64,000 nucleotides of DNA from Caenibius sp. WL (GTDB lineage: Bacteria > Pseudomonadota > Alphaproteobacteria > Sphingomonadales > Sphingomonadaceae). Positions 43,901 to 51,858 of the stretch are shown here, piece after piece. The notes under the pieces were generated by a model that made no database searches, was not told the DNA's origin, and saw only the letters and a list, made by a program, of their open reading frames with translations. The translations under genes and the position numbers were made by a program. The number at the start of each line of letters is the position of its first letter. The stretch's first letter is position 1. The stretch spans positions 1,190,501-1,254,500 of the forward strand of contig NZ_CP081844.1 in NCBI RefSeq assembly GCF_019803445.1, given 5' to 3'.

Positions 43901-44799
43901 AAGATCGTTTGCAGCACGGGGCAATCGGCCAGTTCGAGCACGGACGGAACGCGATTATCCCCCGCAACGGAAGCGGCGGCGAAGGAGGTGGCGTTCAGGA
44001 TCACATCGGGCGCCACTTCGGGCAGCGTACCCGCGAGCCAGTCCTTCGCGAAAGGTTCGCGCAGGGCGCGCACGTGGACGGCGGCGACATTCAGCCCGCG
44101 CGCCTGCAAGGCGGCGATCATCGCGTCCACCGCTTCCAGCGTGCCGGCGATCAGCAGCGCGCGGTAGAACACGATCAGGGCGACGGGCCGCCCTTCCACC
44201 CATGACGCGCGCAGATCGGCCAGGCCCGGCCGGTCGCGCCCCGGCAGATAGAGCCCGGCTTCGGCAATCGGCACCGGGGCATCGGGTTCGCCGCAATCAC
44301 ACCCGATCAGGCGCGCGGCGCTTTGCAGGAAGGCATAGGCATTGGCCGGGCCGCCCTGCCGCAGATAGGCGCGCAGGCGCTCGCAGGTTTCGCCCGGCAG
44401 CGTGGAGGCGCGGGCCAGCGCCGGGTCTTCGTCACGCCCGTCGGACAGCGCGGCGAAAGCGATGCCCTTCTCCCTCGCCGCGGCGGCGATTTCATCGATC
44501 CCGTAAGGCCAGTAGCTTTTGCCGCCGAGCAGGACGACGCAGACGAAACGTGCCTTGGCGATGACCTTTTCGACATAGAGATCGACCGAATAGGGATGGC
44601 GCAATTGCAGCAGATTGGCGAGGCGGACGCTGGGCGCATCCGGCCCGCAGGCATCGTGCAAGCGCCCCGCCGCGCGGGCGAAGCAGGCCAGTTCGCTGTC
44701 GGCCACGGTCAGCAGCACGATATCGCCAGGCGACTGGCCGAGATCGATCGCTTCATCGCCGTTGGCGATGCTGCCGGGCGTGGCCGAAAGCAGGTGCAT
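40951..44799 (-). CDS. cobN: Aerobic cobaltochelatase large subunit CobN
   Basis: A 1282-residue CobN, the corrin-binding subunit of the aerobic cobaltochelatase that inserts cobalt into hydrogenobyrinate a,c-diamide. Recognisable blocks: VALILANYPNRDGRIGNGVGLDTP, HVGKHGNLEWLPGK, and a C-terminal YGAGLQAMIDEKLW and HGYKGAFEIAASIDYLFAF. It ends GLWKPRSNSAALLL. Around residues 794-822 an 88-base palindromic repeat is translated (HPELVSGS ... WILKQVQDDG), an in-frame insertion. CobS and CobT are not in the window. It lies one base behind cobW and overlaps cobO. Confidence 0.95.
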   Translation of the reverse strand: MHLLSATPGSIANGDEAIDLGQSPGDIVLLTVADSELACFARAAGRLHDACGPDAPSVRLANLLQLRHPYSVDLYVEKVIAKARFVCVVLLGGKSYWPYGIDEIAAAAREKGIAFAALSDGRDEDPALARASTLPGETCERLRAYLRQGGPANAYAFLQSAARLIGCDCGEPDAPVPIAEAGLYLPGRDRPGLADLRASWVEGRPVALIVFYRALLIAGTLEAVDAMIAALQARGLNVAAVHVRALREPFAKDWLAGTLPEVAPDVILNATSFAAASVAGDNRVPSVLELADCPVLQTIFAGIEESAWQDSPRGLGPRDLAMNVALPEVDGRLHTRAVAFKAAERIDPVTECGIVVPRIVPDRLAFVADLAANWARLRRTPPGERRVALILANYPNRDGRIGNGVGLDTPASAAAILAALRAEGYDCGHAPQDGAALMRIMTGGVTNDLTSPDRDGEIALPLADYRAAFAALPAAVQKAVSERWGTPENDPFVRDGAFRLAVHRFGQVAVAVQPARGYNIDPKESYHDPALPPPHAYLAFHIWLNRVFGAHAAVHVGKHGNLEWLPGKAVSLSETCFPEVCSGPVPQLYPFIVNDPGEGTQAKRRIGACIVDHLTPPLTRAESYGPLKQLEALVDEYYLAAGMDPRRLERLRRDILDLAHSQGLAQDAGASGDGEDALAAIDNYLCELKEMQIRDGLHVFTRSPEGRLRRDLLIALARTPRGYERPGQASLLRAMTDDLGLGFDPLDCRMGDAWKGPRPDILADLASGPWRNVGDTVERLEELAARLVDTLPHRHPELVSGSIAPQAAAPEETWILKQVQDDGLGAKTAAVLTDIAHDLAPRVDACGDAESAALLAGLAGRFVMPGPSGAPTRGRPDVLPTGRNFYSVDTRAVPTAVAWELGLRSAQMLVQDYLQREGDYPRAMAVSAWGTANMRTGGDDIAQALALMGVRPRWDWTSGRVIGFAIMTLAELGRPRVDVTFRVSGFFRDAFPEQMDLIDSAARAVMALDEPEEDNPAAARHRAESAALIAGGADPAQAARRAGTRVFGSKPGAYGAGLQAMIDEKLWHSRADLVGVYLDWGSYAYGGGVEGDVERELFASRLASADALIQNQDNREHDLLDSDDYYQFEGGIAAAVEHLSGKVPLSYHNDHSRPERPVVRLLEDEIGRVVRARVTNPKWIAGVMRHGYKGAFEIAASIDYLFAFAATTHAVRDHHFDAVHAAFFEDEAVRAFMAEANPAALRESAARMAEAIARGLWKPRSNSAALLLADLTEETPDDRTQR
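42333..42420. repeat. Palindromic repeat inserted in the cobN reading frame
   Basis: Arms of 29 bases (42333-42361 and 42392-42420), complementary except at two positions, enclose a 30-base centre. The arms include CCTGAACTTGTTTCAGG. The element is like the intergenic REP-type elements common in sphingomonads, but here it is translated in frame as HPELVSGS and WILKQVQDDG. It has no copy elsewhere in the window. Confidence 0.85.
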
Positions 44800-44800
44800 G

Positions 44801-45835
44801 TCAACCGATCACCCCGGCCAGCCCGGCTTCGATGGCGGCGCGGTCGAGCCCGGTTTCGCCGATCACCACCAGCGCGGTGCGGCGGGGCTCCTCCACCTGC
44901 CATGCCCGGTCGAAATGGTGCTGGATACGCGGGCCGACCGTCTGGATGACCAGCCGCAGCGGCTTGCCCTCGAGCGCGACCATGCCCTTGATGCGCAGGA
45001 TATCGTGCGTGCGGATCAGGTCCCCCAGCCGGGTGAGAAGGCCGTCCAGATCGGCGATTTCGCCGCCCGCCACGACGAAGCTGGTGAAATCGTCATGATC
45101 GTGGTCGTCCTCGCTGTCATGATGCGAAGGGCGCGCGGCGAGATCGTCTTCCGCCCCGGCAACGAGGCCGAGCAGCACGGCGGGATCGACCGCGCCATGG
45201 GCGGCATGGATCAGCTTGACCCCGTCGCGCACATCGCGCGCCAGTTCGGCCTCGATGCCGGGCAGCACTGCCGCGTCGACCAGATCGGTCTTGTTGAGCA
45301 CGACGAGATCGGCACAGGCGAGTTGATCCTCGAACAGTTCCTCCAGCGGGCTGTCATGGTCGAGCGTGGGATCGGCGGCGCGCGCGGCGGCCAGCGCGGC
45401 TTCGTCCGTGGCGAAGCGCCCGGCGGCCACGGCATCGGCATCGATCAATGCGATCACGCCATCGACTGTCGCCCGCGTGCGGATATCGGGCCACTGGAAC
45501 GCTTTCACCAGCGGCTTGGGCAGAGCGAGGCCGGAGGTTTCGATAAGGATGTGCTCGGGCGGATTGGGCCGGTCGAGCAGCTTCTGCATCGTCGGCAGGA
45601 AATCGTCCGCCACGGTGCAGCAGATGCAGCCGTTGGCCAGTTCGACGATATCCTCTTCGGGGCAACTGGCGTCGTTGCACCCTTTCACCAGTTCGCCATC
45701 GATGCCGACATCGCCGAATTCGTTGATGATAAGGGCGAGCCTGCGCCCCTGCGCATTCTGCAGCAGATGGCGGATCAGCGTGGTCTTGCCCGCGCCGAGG
45801 AAGCCGGTGATGACAGTGGCCGGAACCTTGCTCAT
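44801..45835 (-). CDS. cobW: CobW-family GTPase / metallochaperone
   Basis: A 344-residue GTPase from ATG 45835; the open frame further upstream crosses the btuB terminator. It begins with Walker A GFLGAGKTTL, then INEFGDVGID and the metal-binding GCICCT motif of COG0523 proteins. NKTD supplies guanine recognition; HHDSEDDHDHDD is a histidine/aspartate-rich metal-binding loop, and a CobW C-terminal domain follows. It is thought to supply cobalt to CobN. The stop is one base from the cobN start, so they form cobW-cobN-cobO. Confidence 0.95.
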   Translation of the reverse strand: MSKVPATVITGFLGAGKTTLIRHLLQNAQGRRLALIINEFGDVGIDGELVKGCNDASCPEEDIVELANGCICCTVADDFLPTMQKLLDRPNPPEHILIETSGLALPKPLVKAFQWPDIRTRATVDGVIALIDADAVAAGRFATDEAALAAARAADPTLDHDSPLEELFEDQLACADLVVLNKTDLVDAAVLPGIEAELARDVRDGVKLIHAAHGAVDPAVLLGLVAGAEDDLAARPSHHDSEDDHDHDDFTSFVVAGGEIADLDGLLTRLGDLIRTHDILRIKGMVALEGKPLRLVIQTVGPRIQHHFDRAWQVEEPRRTALVVIGETGLDRAAIEAGLAGVIG

Positions 45836-45943
45836 GCGGTGTCTCCTTGATGATGGTTGGATTTCGGCCTCGGCCTGCCGTTTGTGGGACGGTGTTGGTG
45901 TCGGGTGATCGGGGGCACGGGCTTTTCCTCGGAAATGGAAAAG

Positions 45944-45971
45944 CAGGGCGGCGCCGCTGTCCGCCGCCCTG
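45944..45971 (-). terminator. Terminator after btuB
   Basis: Perfect 10-bp stem CAGGGCGGCG / CGCCGCCCTG with an 8-base loop, followed on the minus strand by CTTTTCC. It lies between btuB and cobW and would limit read-through from the riboswitch-controlled promoter. Confidence 0.7.
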
Positions 45972-45981
45972 CGAAAGGGCG

Positions 45982-47847
45982 TCAGAAGCTGACGCGGACA
46001 CCGCCATAGGCGCTGCGGCCGAGCGTGTTGGTGTGCGCGTACATCTGGTACCACTTGTCGAAAAGGTTGGTCACCCGGCCGAACAGCTCGACATTCCCGT
46101 TGATCCGGTAGGAGCCGAGCAGATCGACCACGGCATAGGCCCGGGTGGCGAGCCGGGTCGAAGCGTCGCCATCGCGATAGCGGACGCGGGCGGTGAATTC
46201 CGCCCCTGCGGCGGGGAGGACGGTGATGGCCGTGGTGCCCGCATATTCGGGGCGGCCGCTGTCCCGGTATCGCGCCGCCGCATCGCTGTAGGCTTCGTGA
46301 TCGGTGTAGGTGAAGCTCTGGCTGACCGTCAGCCAGGCCAGAGGGCGCGCGGTCAGGCCCAGTTCCACCCCGTGCGCGCGGGTGCGGCCCCACTGGCGAT
46401 AGCCGCCGGATCGGCCGATGCTGGCGTTCCACTCGATTTCGTTGGTCTTCCTGAGGAAGAAATAGCTGGCCGACGCGCTGAACGTGTCGCTTAGCGCGAT
46501 ATCGGCGCCGATATCGCCGCCCCGGCTCTTTTCCGCCTTGAGATGGGGATTGCCGTATGTCGGGTCGAACAATTGATAGAGACCCGGCGCTTTCGCCCCG
46601 GTGCCGTAGCTGGCGCGGAATTTCACCGGACCGGCGGCATAGGCCACGGTGCCGCGATAGGTGTCGAACGTGCCGAAGCGGCTGTTGTCGTCGATCCGCG
46701 CCGCGCCGGTCAGCGTCAGCCCTGCCGCCGGGCGCAGCGCCAGTTCGCCATAGGCCGAACGGGTGCTGATCCGGGCGTTGAAATCGCCCGAATGGAACGT
46801 GGCCTGATCGCTCTTTTCCCGTTCCAGCGCGCCGCCCGCGGCGAGGCTGATAAGCCCGCCGGTGTCGTATCTGGCATCAAGTGCGAGCGTGTCCTTGGTT
46901 CCGCGATAGAGATCGCCTTCGGGCCGGTAGGCGCTGCCGAAATAGAGCCGCCGCGCGACGTAGCGGCTGCCGGTCAGCCTGACGGTCAGCCTGTCGTCCG
47001 AACTGGCGTAGAGGCCCTGCCCGGAAACGGCATATTCGCGCTTCCTGACAGTGTTGAGCGAATCCGAGCCGGTGTTGTCGAGATCGGAGAACGTGTCCGC
47101 CCAGAACCCGTTCATCTGGAAGCGCAGATTGGGGGATGCTTCCACGCCCATGCGGCCGGAAAAGCCGTAGCGCCGGTATGCGTCCTTCTCGCTCGCGGGC
47201 CTGGTGGCGGTGCGTGGATCGGTGAGCGAGGGGCCATCGTGGCGATAGCCGGTGGCGGTGAGCCGGAAATCGACCGGGCCGCTTTTGCCCAGCAGCGATG
47301 CGCCGCCGTTCAGCGTGCCGTGCGATCCGGCTTCCGCTTCGGCGTTGACCGCGATCCCTTCTTCGATGGCGCGCTGGGTGATGATGTTGATGACCCCGCC
47401 GATCGCGTCGGAGCCGTAAAGCGAACTCTGATTGCCGCGCAGCACCTCGATCTGCGCGATATCGGCGGCGATCAGGTGATCGGCGCGGAATTCGGTGCTG
47501 GCCGCGCTGGGATCGCCCAGCGGAATGCCATCGACCAGCCACAGCACTTCGTCGTTGTTCGATCCGCGAATGTTGACAGAGGCGTAATTGCCGGGCCGGT
47601 CGGTGCTGACCAGCACGCCCGGCGTATCGATCAGCGCATCCTTGACGAACGTGATCTGGTTGCGGTCGAGCGTTTCGCGCGTGATGACGGAAATCGCGCT
47701 GCCGATCTCGCGCGGTTCGCTGACCGCGCGCGAAGCGGTGACGATGATGTCGGCGCGGCTTTCGAAAGAGAGATCGTCCGCGCTTTCGGCATAGGCCGGG
47801 GCCGCCGCGGCCAGTGCGATCAAGGGTACGAAACAGGTGGTCTTCAT
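45982..47847 (-). CDS. btuB: TonB-dependent vitamin B12 receptor BtuB
   Basis: A 621-residue outer-membrane receptor with a signal peptide (to about residue 20, AYAES), a TonB-box-like IIVTASR, a plug (ISVITRETLDRNQITFVKDAL; IAQIEVLRGNQSSLYGSDAIGGVINIIT) and a barrel ending in Phe (YGGVRVSF). Size and plug match BtuB. The cobalamin riboswitch 219 bases upstream confirms B12 as substrate. It passes corrinoid to BtuF in the periplasm. Confidence 0.93.
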   Translation of the reverse strand: MKTTCFVPLIALAAAAPAYAESADDLSFESRADIIVTASRAVSEPREIGSAISVITRETLDRNQITFVKDALIDTPGVLVSTDRPGNYASVNIRGSNNDEVLWLVDGIPLGDPSAASTEFRADHLIAADIAQIEVLRGNQSSLYGSDAIGGVINIITQRAIEEGIAVNAEAEAGSHGTLNGGASLLGKSGPVDFRLTATGYRHDGPSLTDPRTATRPASEKDAYRRYGFSGRMGVEASPNLRFQMNGFWADTFSDLDNTGSDSLNTVRKREYAVSGQGLYASSDDRLTVRLTGSRYVARRLYFGSAYRPEGDLYRGTKDTLALDARYDTGGLISLAAGGALEREKSDQATFHSGDFNARISTRSAYGELALRPAAGLTLTGAARIDDNSRFGTFDTYRGTVAYAAGPVKFRASYGTGAKAPGLYQLFDPTYGNPHLKAEKSRGGDIGADIALSDTFSASASYFFLRKTNEIEWNASIGRSGGYRQWGRTRAHGVELGLTARPLAWLTVSQSFTYTDHEAYSDAAARYRDSGRPEYAGTTAITVLPAAGAEFTARVRYRDGDASTRLATRAYAVVDLLGSYRINGNVELFGRVTNLFDKWYQMYAHTNTLGRSAYGGVRVSF

Positions 47848-48065
47848 GCGTTATCCCCGCGCCAGAGCAACTGGCGGCAGGGCGCACCGTGCGCGGTCCG
47901 GCGGCCCAGGGGAGGGCAGCACGGGCAACGAACGGCCGGTCAGCGCCCACGGACGGGCGCTGTTTCGCCCGCATGCGCATGACCGCGCGGCCCCAGCCGC
48001 TTCGGTTCGTCGCTCAGACGGAGAGTAACCGTGCCATGACCATCCCCTGGATCGCGGCAAGAGCG

Positions 48066-48265
48066 ACCATGCGCCGGCAGGTCTCCTGGCTCGCGGGTCA
48101 TAGCTTGATGCATGGCCTTCCCAGGCCCCGCATGGTTGGCGGATGGCCCAGTGGCTGCTTCCCCGGAAGGAAGCCTATGCATCGCGCTCGCCGCTTACAG
48201 TTGCAGGGACAGCCCCGGATTGGGATCGGGCGAAACCCGTTCCTCACCGTGTTCCCGTTTTAAGC
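48066..48265 (-). ncRNA. Cobalamin riboswitch upstream of btuB
   Basis: Reading the minus strand from about 48265, the conserved AdoCbl-riboswitch pieces come in order: GGGAA/GGTG near the 5' end, then CTGTCCCTGCAACTGTAAG, GCAGCCACTG, and the B12 box AGCCAGGAGACCTGCCG (48091-48075). The box matches the consensus AGYCMGGAGACCTGCC. About 220 bases follow before the btuB ATG and should hold the expression platform. I cannot tell whether control is at transcription or translation. Cobalamin binding should reduce btuB expression and perhaps the cob genes behind it. The remaining 137 bases to the next gene (48403) show nothing recognisable. Confidence 0.92.
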
Positions 48266-48402
48266 CCTTTCGGGCACCGGCGCGATCACGGAAAGCGGAT
48301 GTATCCCGCTTCCACGGGCAGGGCCATAGTCACAAACGGGGGCCATGTCAATCCTTCTTTGCCGCAACGCACAATATCGCGGCGGCCTGTGGGGGATGGG
48401 CC

Positions 48403-49404
48403 TCAGAACAGGCGGGTGGCGAGGTAGAACAGCGCGCCCACGGCGGCGCTGGCGGGAATGGTGATGAACCAGGCCACGATCACGCGGCTGGCCACGCTCC
48501 ACCGCACCGCGCTGGCCCGGCGGGCGGCGCCGGTGCCGACCACGCTGCCGGTGATGGCGTGCGTGGTGGAAATCGGGATGCCCAGCGCGCTGGCGCCGAA
48601 CACCACGAACGATCCGGCGGTGGAGGCGCAGAAGCCCGAATGGTGGTTGAGCTTGGTCAGCTTGCTGCCCATCGTCTTGATGATTTTCCACCCGCCCGAC
48701 ATGGTGCCCAGCGCAATGGCGAGATAGCACGACAGCACCACCCATTCCGGCACGTGGAATTCCCCGCCGAGATGCCCGGTGGAATAGAGCAGGACAGTAA
48801 TGATCCCCATCGTCTTCTGGGCATCGTTGGCCCCGTGGCTGATCGAATAGGCGGCGGAGGAGAACAGGTGCAGCACTTTGAACGTGCCGTTTGCCTGCCG
48901 CGGCTGGATGCCTTTGAACAGCCAGGACGTGATCAGCATCAGCAGCATGGCAAGCGCGAAGCCGAGGATTGGCGAAACGAAAATCGCCGCGATGGTCTTG
49001 ATCGTGCCCGCCGCTTCGACCGCGCCCGGCCCGGCATGGACGATCCCGGCCCCGAGCAATCCGCCGATCAGCGCGTGGCTGGAGGAGGAAGGGATACCCT
49101 TGATCCAGGTCAGCACGTTCCAGAACATCGCCCCGACCAGCGCGCCGAACACCACCGCCGGGGTGATAACGTCCTTGTCGACGATCCCCTTGCCCACGGT
49201 TTCGGCGACATGCAGCCCGACCAGCCAGTAAGCGGCGAAATTGCCGAACGCGGCGAACAGCACGGCCATGACCGGCGAAAGCAGCTTGGTGGCGACCACG
49301 GTGGCGATCGCATTGGCCGCATCGTGCAGCCCGTTGAGGAAATCGAATGCGAGCGCGAGCGCGATCAGCCCGATCAGCAAGGGGAGGGCGAGGCTGTGAT
49401 CCAT
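48403..49404 (-). CDS. pit: PiT-family inorganic phosphate transporter
   Basis: A 333-residue membrane protein with about nine to ten hydrophobic segments and the duplicated PiT signature: DFLNGLHDAANAIATVV (about 21-37) and AAYSISHGANDAQKTMGIIT (about 187-206). It imports phosphate, usually as a metal-phosphate complex, by proton symport. It starts 19 bases after the Nudix-DUF47 gene, in the same order as other pit operons with a DUF47 accessory gene. Substrate other than phosphate is unlikely. Confidence 0.93.
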   Translation of the reverse strand: MDHSLALPLLIGLIALALAFDFLNGLHDAANAIATVVATKLLSPVMAVLFAAFGNFAAYWLVGLHVAETVGKGIVDKDVITPAVVFGALVGAMFWNVLTWIKGIPSSSSHALIGGLLGAGIVHAGPGAVEAAGTIKTIAAIFVSPILGFALAMLLMLITSWLFKGIQPRQANGTFKVLHLFSSAAYSISHGANDAQKTMGIITVLLYSTGHLGGEFHVPEWVVLSCYLAIALGTMSGGWKIIKTMGSKLTKLNHHSGFCASTAGSFVVFGASALGIPISTTHAITGSVVGTGAARRASAVRWSVASRVIVAWFITIPASAAVGALFYLATRLF

Positions 49405-49423
49405 GCGAGCGGTACTGGGCTTT

Positions 49424-50554
49424 TCAGGAGTGATCGATCACGAGACCGTCGATCTCGTTGGCCAGGTCTTCGAAACGGTCGACGACGCGTTCGAGGCGCT
49501 TGAACATTTCCTGCCGCGCCATGAATTGCAGCGGATCGCGGCTGCCCACTTCGCGGAAAATGCGTTTGAGCCCGGCGGCGTGGATGGCGTCGGCATGGCC
49601 TTCCATGCGCACTAGCCGTTCGGTCAGTTCGTGCAGGCGCACGCCGTTGTCGGCGATCTTGCGCAGCAGCGGCATGGCTTCGGCAGTCAGCCGCGCGGCA
49701 TCGACGATGATCGCTGCCATATCGCGCATTTCCGGTTCGAATTCGGTGATGTCGTAGAGATCGGCGGCGCCCGCGGTCATGTGCATTTCATCGATCGCAT
49801 CGTCCATCGTGGCGATCAGGCTGGTGATCGCGCCCCGATCGAACGGGGTGAGGAAGGTGCGGCGTACCGCCTGCAGCACTTCGCGGGTGATATTGTCGGC
49901 ATCGTGTTCGCGTTCTTCGATTTCGCGGACGTGATCGGCCTTGCCGGGGCCGCCCTGCAACAGGCGGGCCAGCGCATCGGCGCCGGCGACAAGCGTGACG
50001 GACTGCTGCTCGAACAGTTCGAAGAAGTTCCCCTGTTGCGGGATAAGCCGCTGGAACCAAGCAAACATGGCATTAACCCCTGTCTTTTCCGCCACTGTCT
50101 CGATCATTTTGATGCCCAGCGCCGCGCGGCGGAATTCGCGCGGGCCAAAGCTGCGGATGAGAGCGCGCAGATCGTCTTCTTCAACCGCTTCGGCCGCTTC
50201 GGCGAGCGTGAACCAGCGCCTTTCGCGCTCGTGCTGCTCTTCCCAGCTTTCGAGTTCCTCGGTCACGGCAAACGGGAACACCTGTACGTCGGTCAGCACC
50301 GAAGCGCCGGATTTGCGGCGTTTGCGGAAACGGTAGGTGCCGATCGGCGTGGGGCAGGCGGCGCCCAGAACCCCGGCTTCCTCTTCGGCTTCGCGGGCGG
50401 CGCTGGCGTGCGGCGAAAGCCCGGCGATCTGCCCACCTTTGGGAATCACCCAGCGGCCTCGGCCGCGCGATGTGATGAGCAGAACGCGAATTGGCGCGTC
50501 TACAGCCGCGGAATCCGCACGATAGGGAAGCACAGCAATCTGCCGCATCGCCAT
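49424..50554 (-). CDS. Nudix hydrolase fused to a DUF47/PhoU-like Pit accessory domain
   Basis: A 376-residue open frame from ATG 50554 (GGAGG eight bases ahead). Residues 1-150 are a Nudix domain with PKGGQ and REAEEEAGV; the first Glu of the Nudix box (G-x5-E) is Leu46. Residues 163-376 are a complete DUF47 protein (MFAWFQRLIPQQGNFFELFEQQ onward), a PhoU-like helical regulator of Pit transporters. Residue 163 is itself a Met (ATG 50068) with AGGGG ahead, so a separate 214-residue DUF47 protein could also be made. The Nudix part resembles diphosphoinositol-polyphosphate phosphohydrolases. It is co-transcribed with pit. Confidence 0.82.
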   Translation of the reverse strand: MAMRQIAVLPYRADSAAVDAPIRVLLITSRGRGRWVIPKGGQIAGLSPHASAAREAEEEAGVLGAACPTPIGTYRFRKRRKSGASVLTDVQVFPFAVTEELESWEEQHERERRWFTLAEAAEAVEEDDLRALIRSFGPREFRRAALGIKMIETVAEKTGVNAMFAWFQRLIPQQGNFFELFEQQSVTLVAGADALARLLQGGPGKADHVREIEEREHDADNITREVLQAVRRTFLTPFDRGAITSLIATMDDAIDEMHMTAGAADLYDITEFEPEMRDMAAIIVDAARLTAEAMPLLRKIADNGVRLHELTERLVRMEGHADAIHAAGLKRIFREVGSRDPLQFMARQEMFKRLERVVDRFEDLANEIDGLVIDHS

Positions 50555-50599
50555 ATTGTGCCTCCGTTTGCCTTGCGAGGGGGCCCGGCTAGACGAACT

Positions 50600-50638
50600 C
50601 GCCCGCGCAGGCAATGCGCGATTGCATCTGCGCGGGCG
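50600..50638. other. Long inverted repeat between Coq4-like B and the Nudix-DUF47 gene
   Basis: CGCCCGCGCAG / CTGCGCGGGCG (11 bp) with an inner GCAAT / ATTGC (5 bp) around a GCGCG loop. It lies beyond the Coq4-like stop. There is no T-run on either side, so it may be a rho-assisted terminator or mRNA 3'-end stabiliser. Confidence 0.5.
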
Positions 50639-50717
50639 GCGTTGCGTTTTGGCACTGCCTGCGCGGGAAACAGGTGGCGCCGGAGAGAAGAAGCGCGCGA
50701 CCGGCGCGGAAATCGAC

Positions 50718-51539
50718 TCAGGCGTATTCGTCCCACTGGAGCGAGGCGGCGGCGGTATCGACGTTCACCGCACCCTTGATGCCCAGCGCCGCGCGCGCTT
50801 CAGGCACGGGCAGATGGAACACGTCTTCGTATTTCGCCATGAAGATCGGGCCCGATTGCAGGCCGACCTGCATCCCGGCCTGCGCCGCTTCCATCGCGCA
50901 GAGGAACGATTGCGGATAGTGCAGGCCCGTGCGGGTGACGAGGCGGTGCGCGCCGAGCAACTGATTGGCGTTGACCAGCCCGGCCAGTTCCGCATCGAGG
51001 AAGCGCGGCACGTTGGTCAGCCGCGCATAATAGGGCACCAGTTCGCCCAGAATGTCGAAATTCCCACCGGTGACGATGTGTTCGAGATCGTGCGTCTGCC
51101 CGCTGCGCAGCGCATAGTATTCGAACTGCGTTTTCGGTTCGAACCGGGGCACGATATCGATCTGGAAGGCGTTGTCCGCCAGATAGCGGCCGAAGATATG
51201 GCCCAGCGACCCTTCGGGACAGGCCAGCAGCTCATCGACCGTGAACGTGGAGGAAAAGCCTTCCGAAAACCACCGGTCCAGCTCCGGCGATTTCTTCCGC
51301 TGCGCGGTGAACAGCGCCTCGATCCGGTCGAGATCGAGGATGTCGCGCAGGATCAGGTGCAGTTCGTAGGCATCGGCGGACGTCGGCCGGTCCTTCGCGC
51401 TGCGGCGCAGATAGGCGGTGGCGATCCATTCGCGCAGGCGCGGATTGTTGAGATAGGGGGAGGAACTGACCAGCGTGCTGCTGGCGGTTTCCACCGGCTT
51501 GATGCCCCGCATCAGATAGGGCGTGTCGTTGTCCTGCAT
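50718..51539 (-). CDS. Coq4-like protein B
   Basis: A 273-residue protein from ATG 51539 behind GGAGAG. It is a clear paralogue of the protein at 6036: SSTLVSSSPYLNNPRLRE at the N-terminus, GSLGHIF in the middle and the metal motif HDLEH-x11-E (His150, Asp151, His154, Glu166). No quinone-biosynthesis gene is adjacent; upstream, past a repeat-filled gap, lies an AtuA-family gene in the same direction. Both contexts point to catabolism, with the Coq4 fold perhaps used for decarboxylation or hydroxylation of a ring. This is inference from motif and neighbours. Confidence 0.72.
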   Translation of the reverse strand: MQDNDTPYLMRGIKPVETASSTLVSSSPYLNNPRLREWIATAYLRRSAKDRPTSADAYELHLILRDILDLDRIEALFTAQRKKSPELDRWFSEGFSSTFTVDELLACPEGSLGHIFGRYLADNAFQIDIVPRFEPKTQFEYYALRSGQTHDLEHIVTGGNFDILGELVPYYARLTNVPRFLDAELAGLVNANQLLGAHRLVTRTGLHYPQSFLCAMEAAQAGMQVGLQSGPIFMAKYEDVFHLPVPEARAALGIKGAVNVDTAAASLQWDEYA

Positions 51540-51577
51540 CGTTGCTCTCCATTCTGCGCCGGTTTCCCCGGGCATCC

Positions 51578-51658
51578 GTCATTGCGGGCGGAGCGAAGCA
51601 ATCCAGCCGTTGCGCGTCGGGCCCTGGCTTGCTTCGCGGCTTTGCCGCTCGCAATGAC
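51578..51658. repeat. Palindromic intergenic repeat, GTCATTGCG type
   Basis: Outer ends GTCATTGCGGGCG and CGCTCGCAATGAC are inverted, and AGCGAAGCAATCCAG meets CTGGCTTGCTTCGCG inside. It lies in the 319-base gap between Coq4-like B and AtuA. This repeat type is dispersed in alphaproteobacterial genomes. A short possible relic lies at 19361-19390. Confidence 0.75.
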
Positions 51659-51714
51659 AATTCTCAATTCATAAGCGATTGTATCGTTCGCAAATACGGC
51701 CTGTATCCAATTTC

Positions 51715-51807
51715 CGTTCGGCCTGAGCCTGTCGAAGGCCGCGCGCAACGGCAGCCTCACCTAGCCACACGTTCGGCGCGCAGCCTTCGACAGACTCAGG
51801 CTGAGCG
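51715..51807. repeat. Palindromic intergenic repeat, GAGCCTGTCGAAGG type, copy 1
   Basis: Arms of about 31 bases (51715-51745 and 51777-51807) share CCTGAG-x-CTGTCGAAGG and its complement. The centre contains GCGCGCAACGGCAGC. A second copy at 61239-61331 has the same arms and a near-identical centre start, so the two belong to one family. It lies immediately upstream of the end of the AtuA gene. Confidence 0.85.
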
Positions 51808-51858
51808 GGCGAGTACTGGCAAACGATACAACCACCCATTTACACTCGCGGTCCGGTG

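Noticed and set aside
47851-48060. A 69-codon open frame in the btuB leader ending three bases before the btuB start
   Set aside because: It starts with TTG without a ribosome site, has a composition typical of chance GC-rich frames, and lies in the riboswitch leader.
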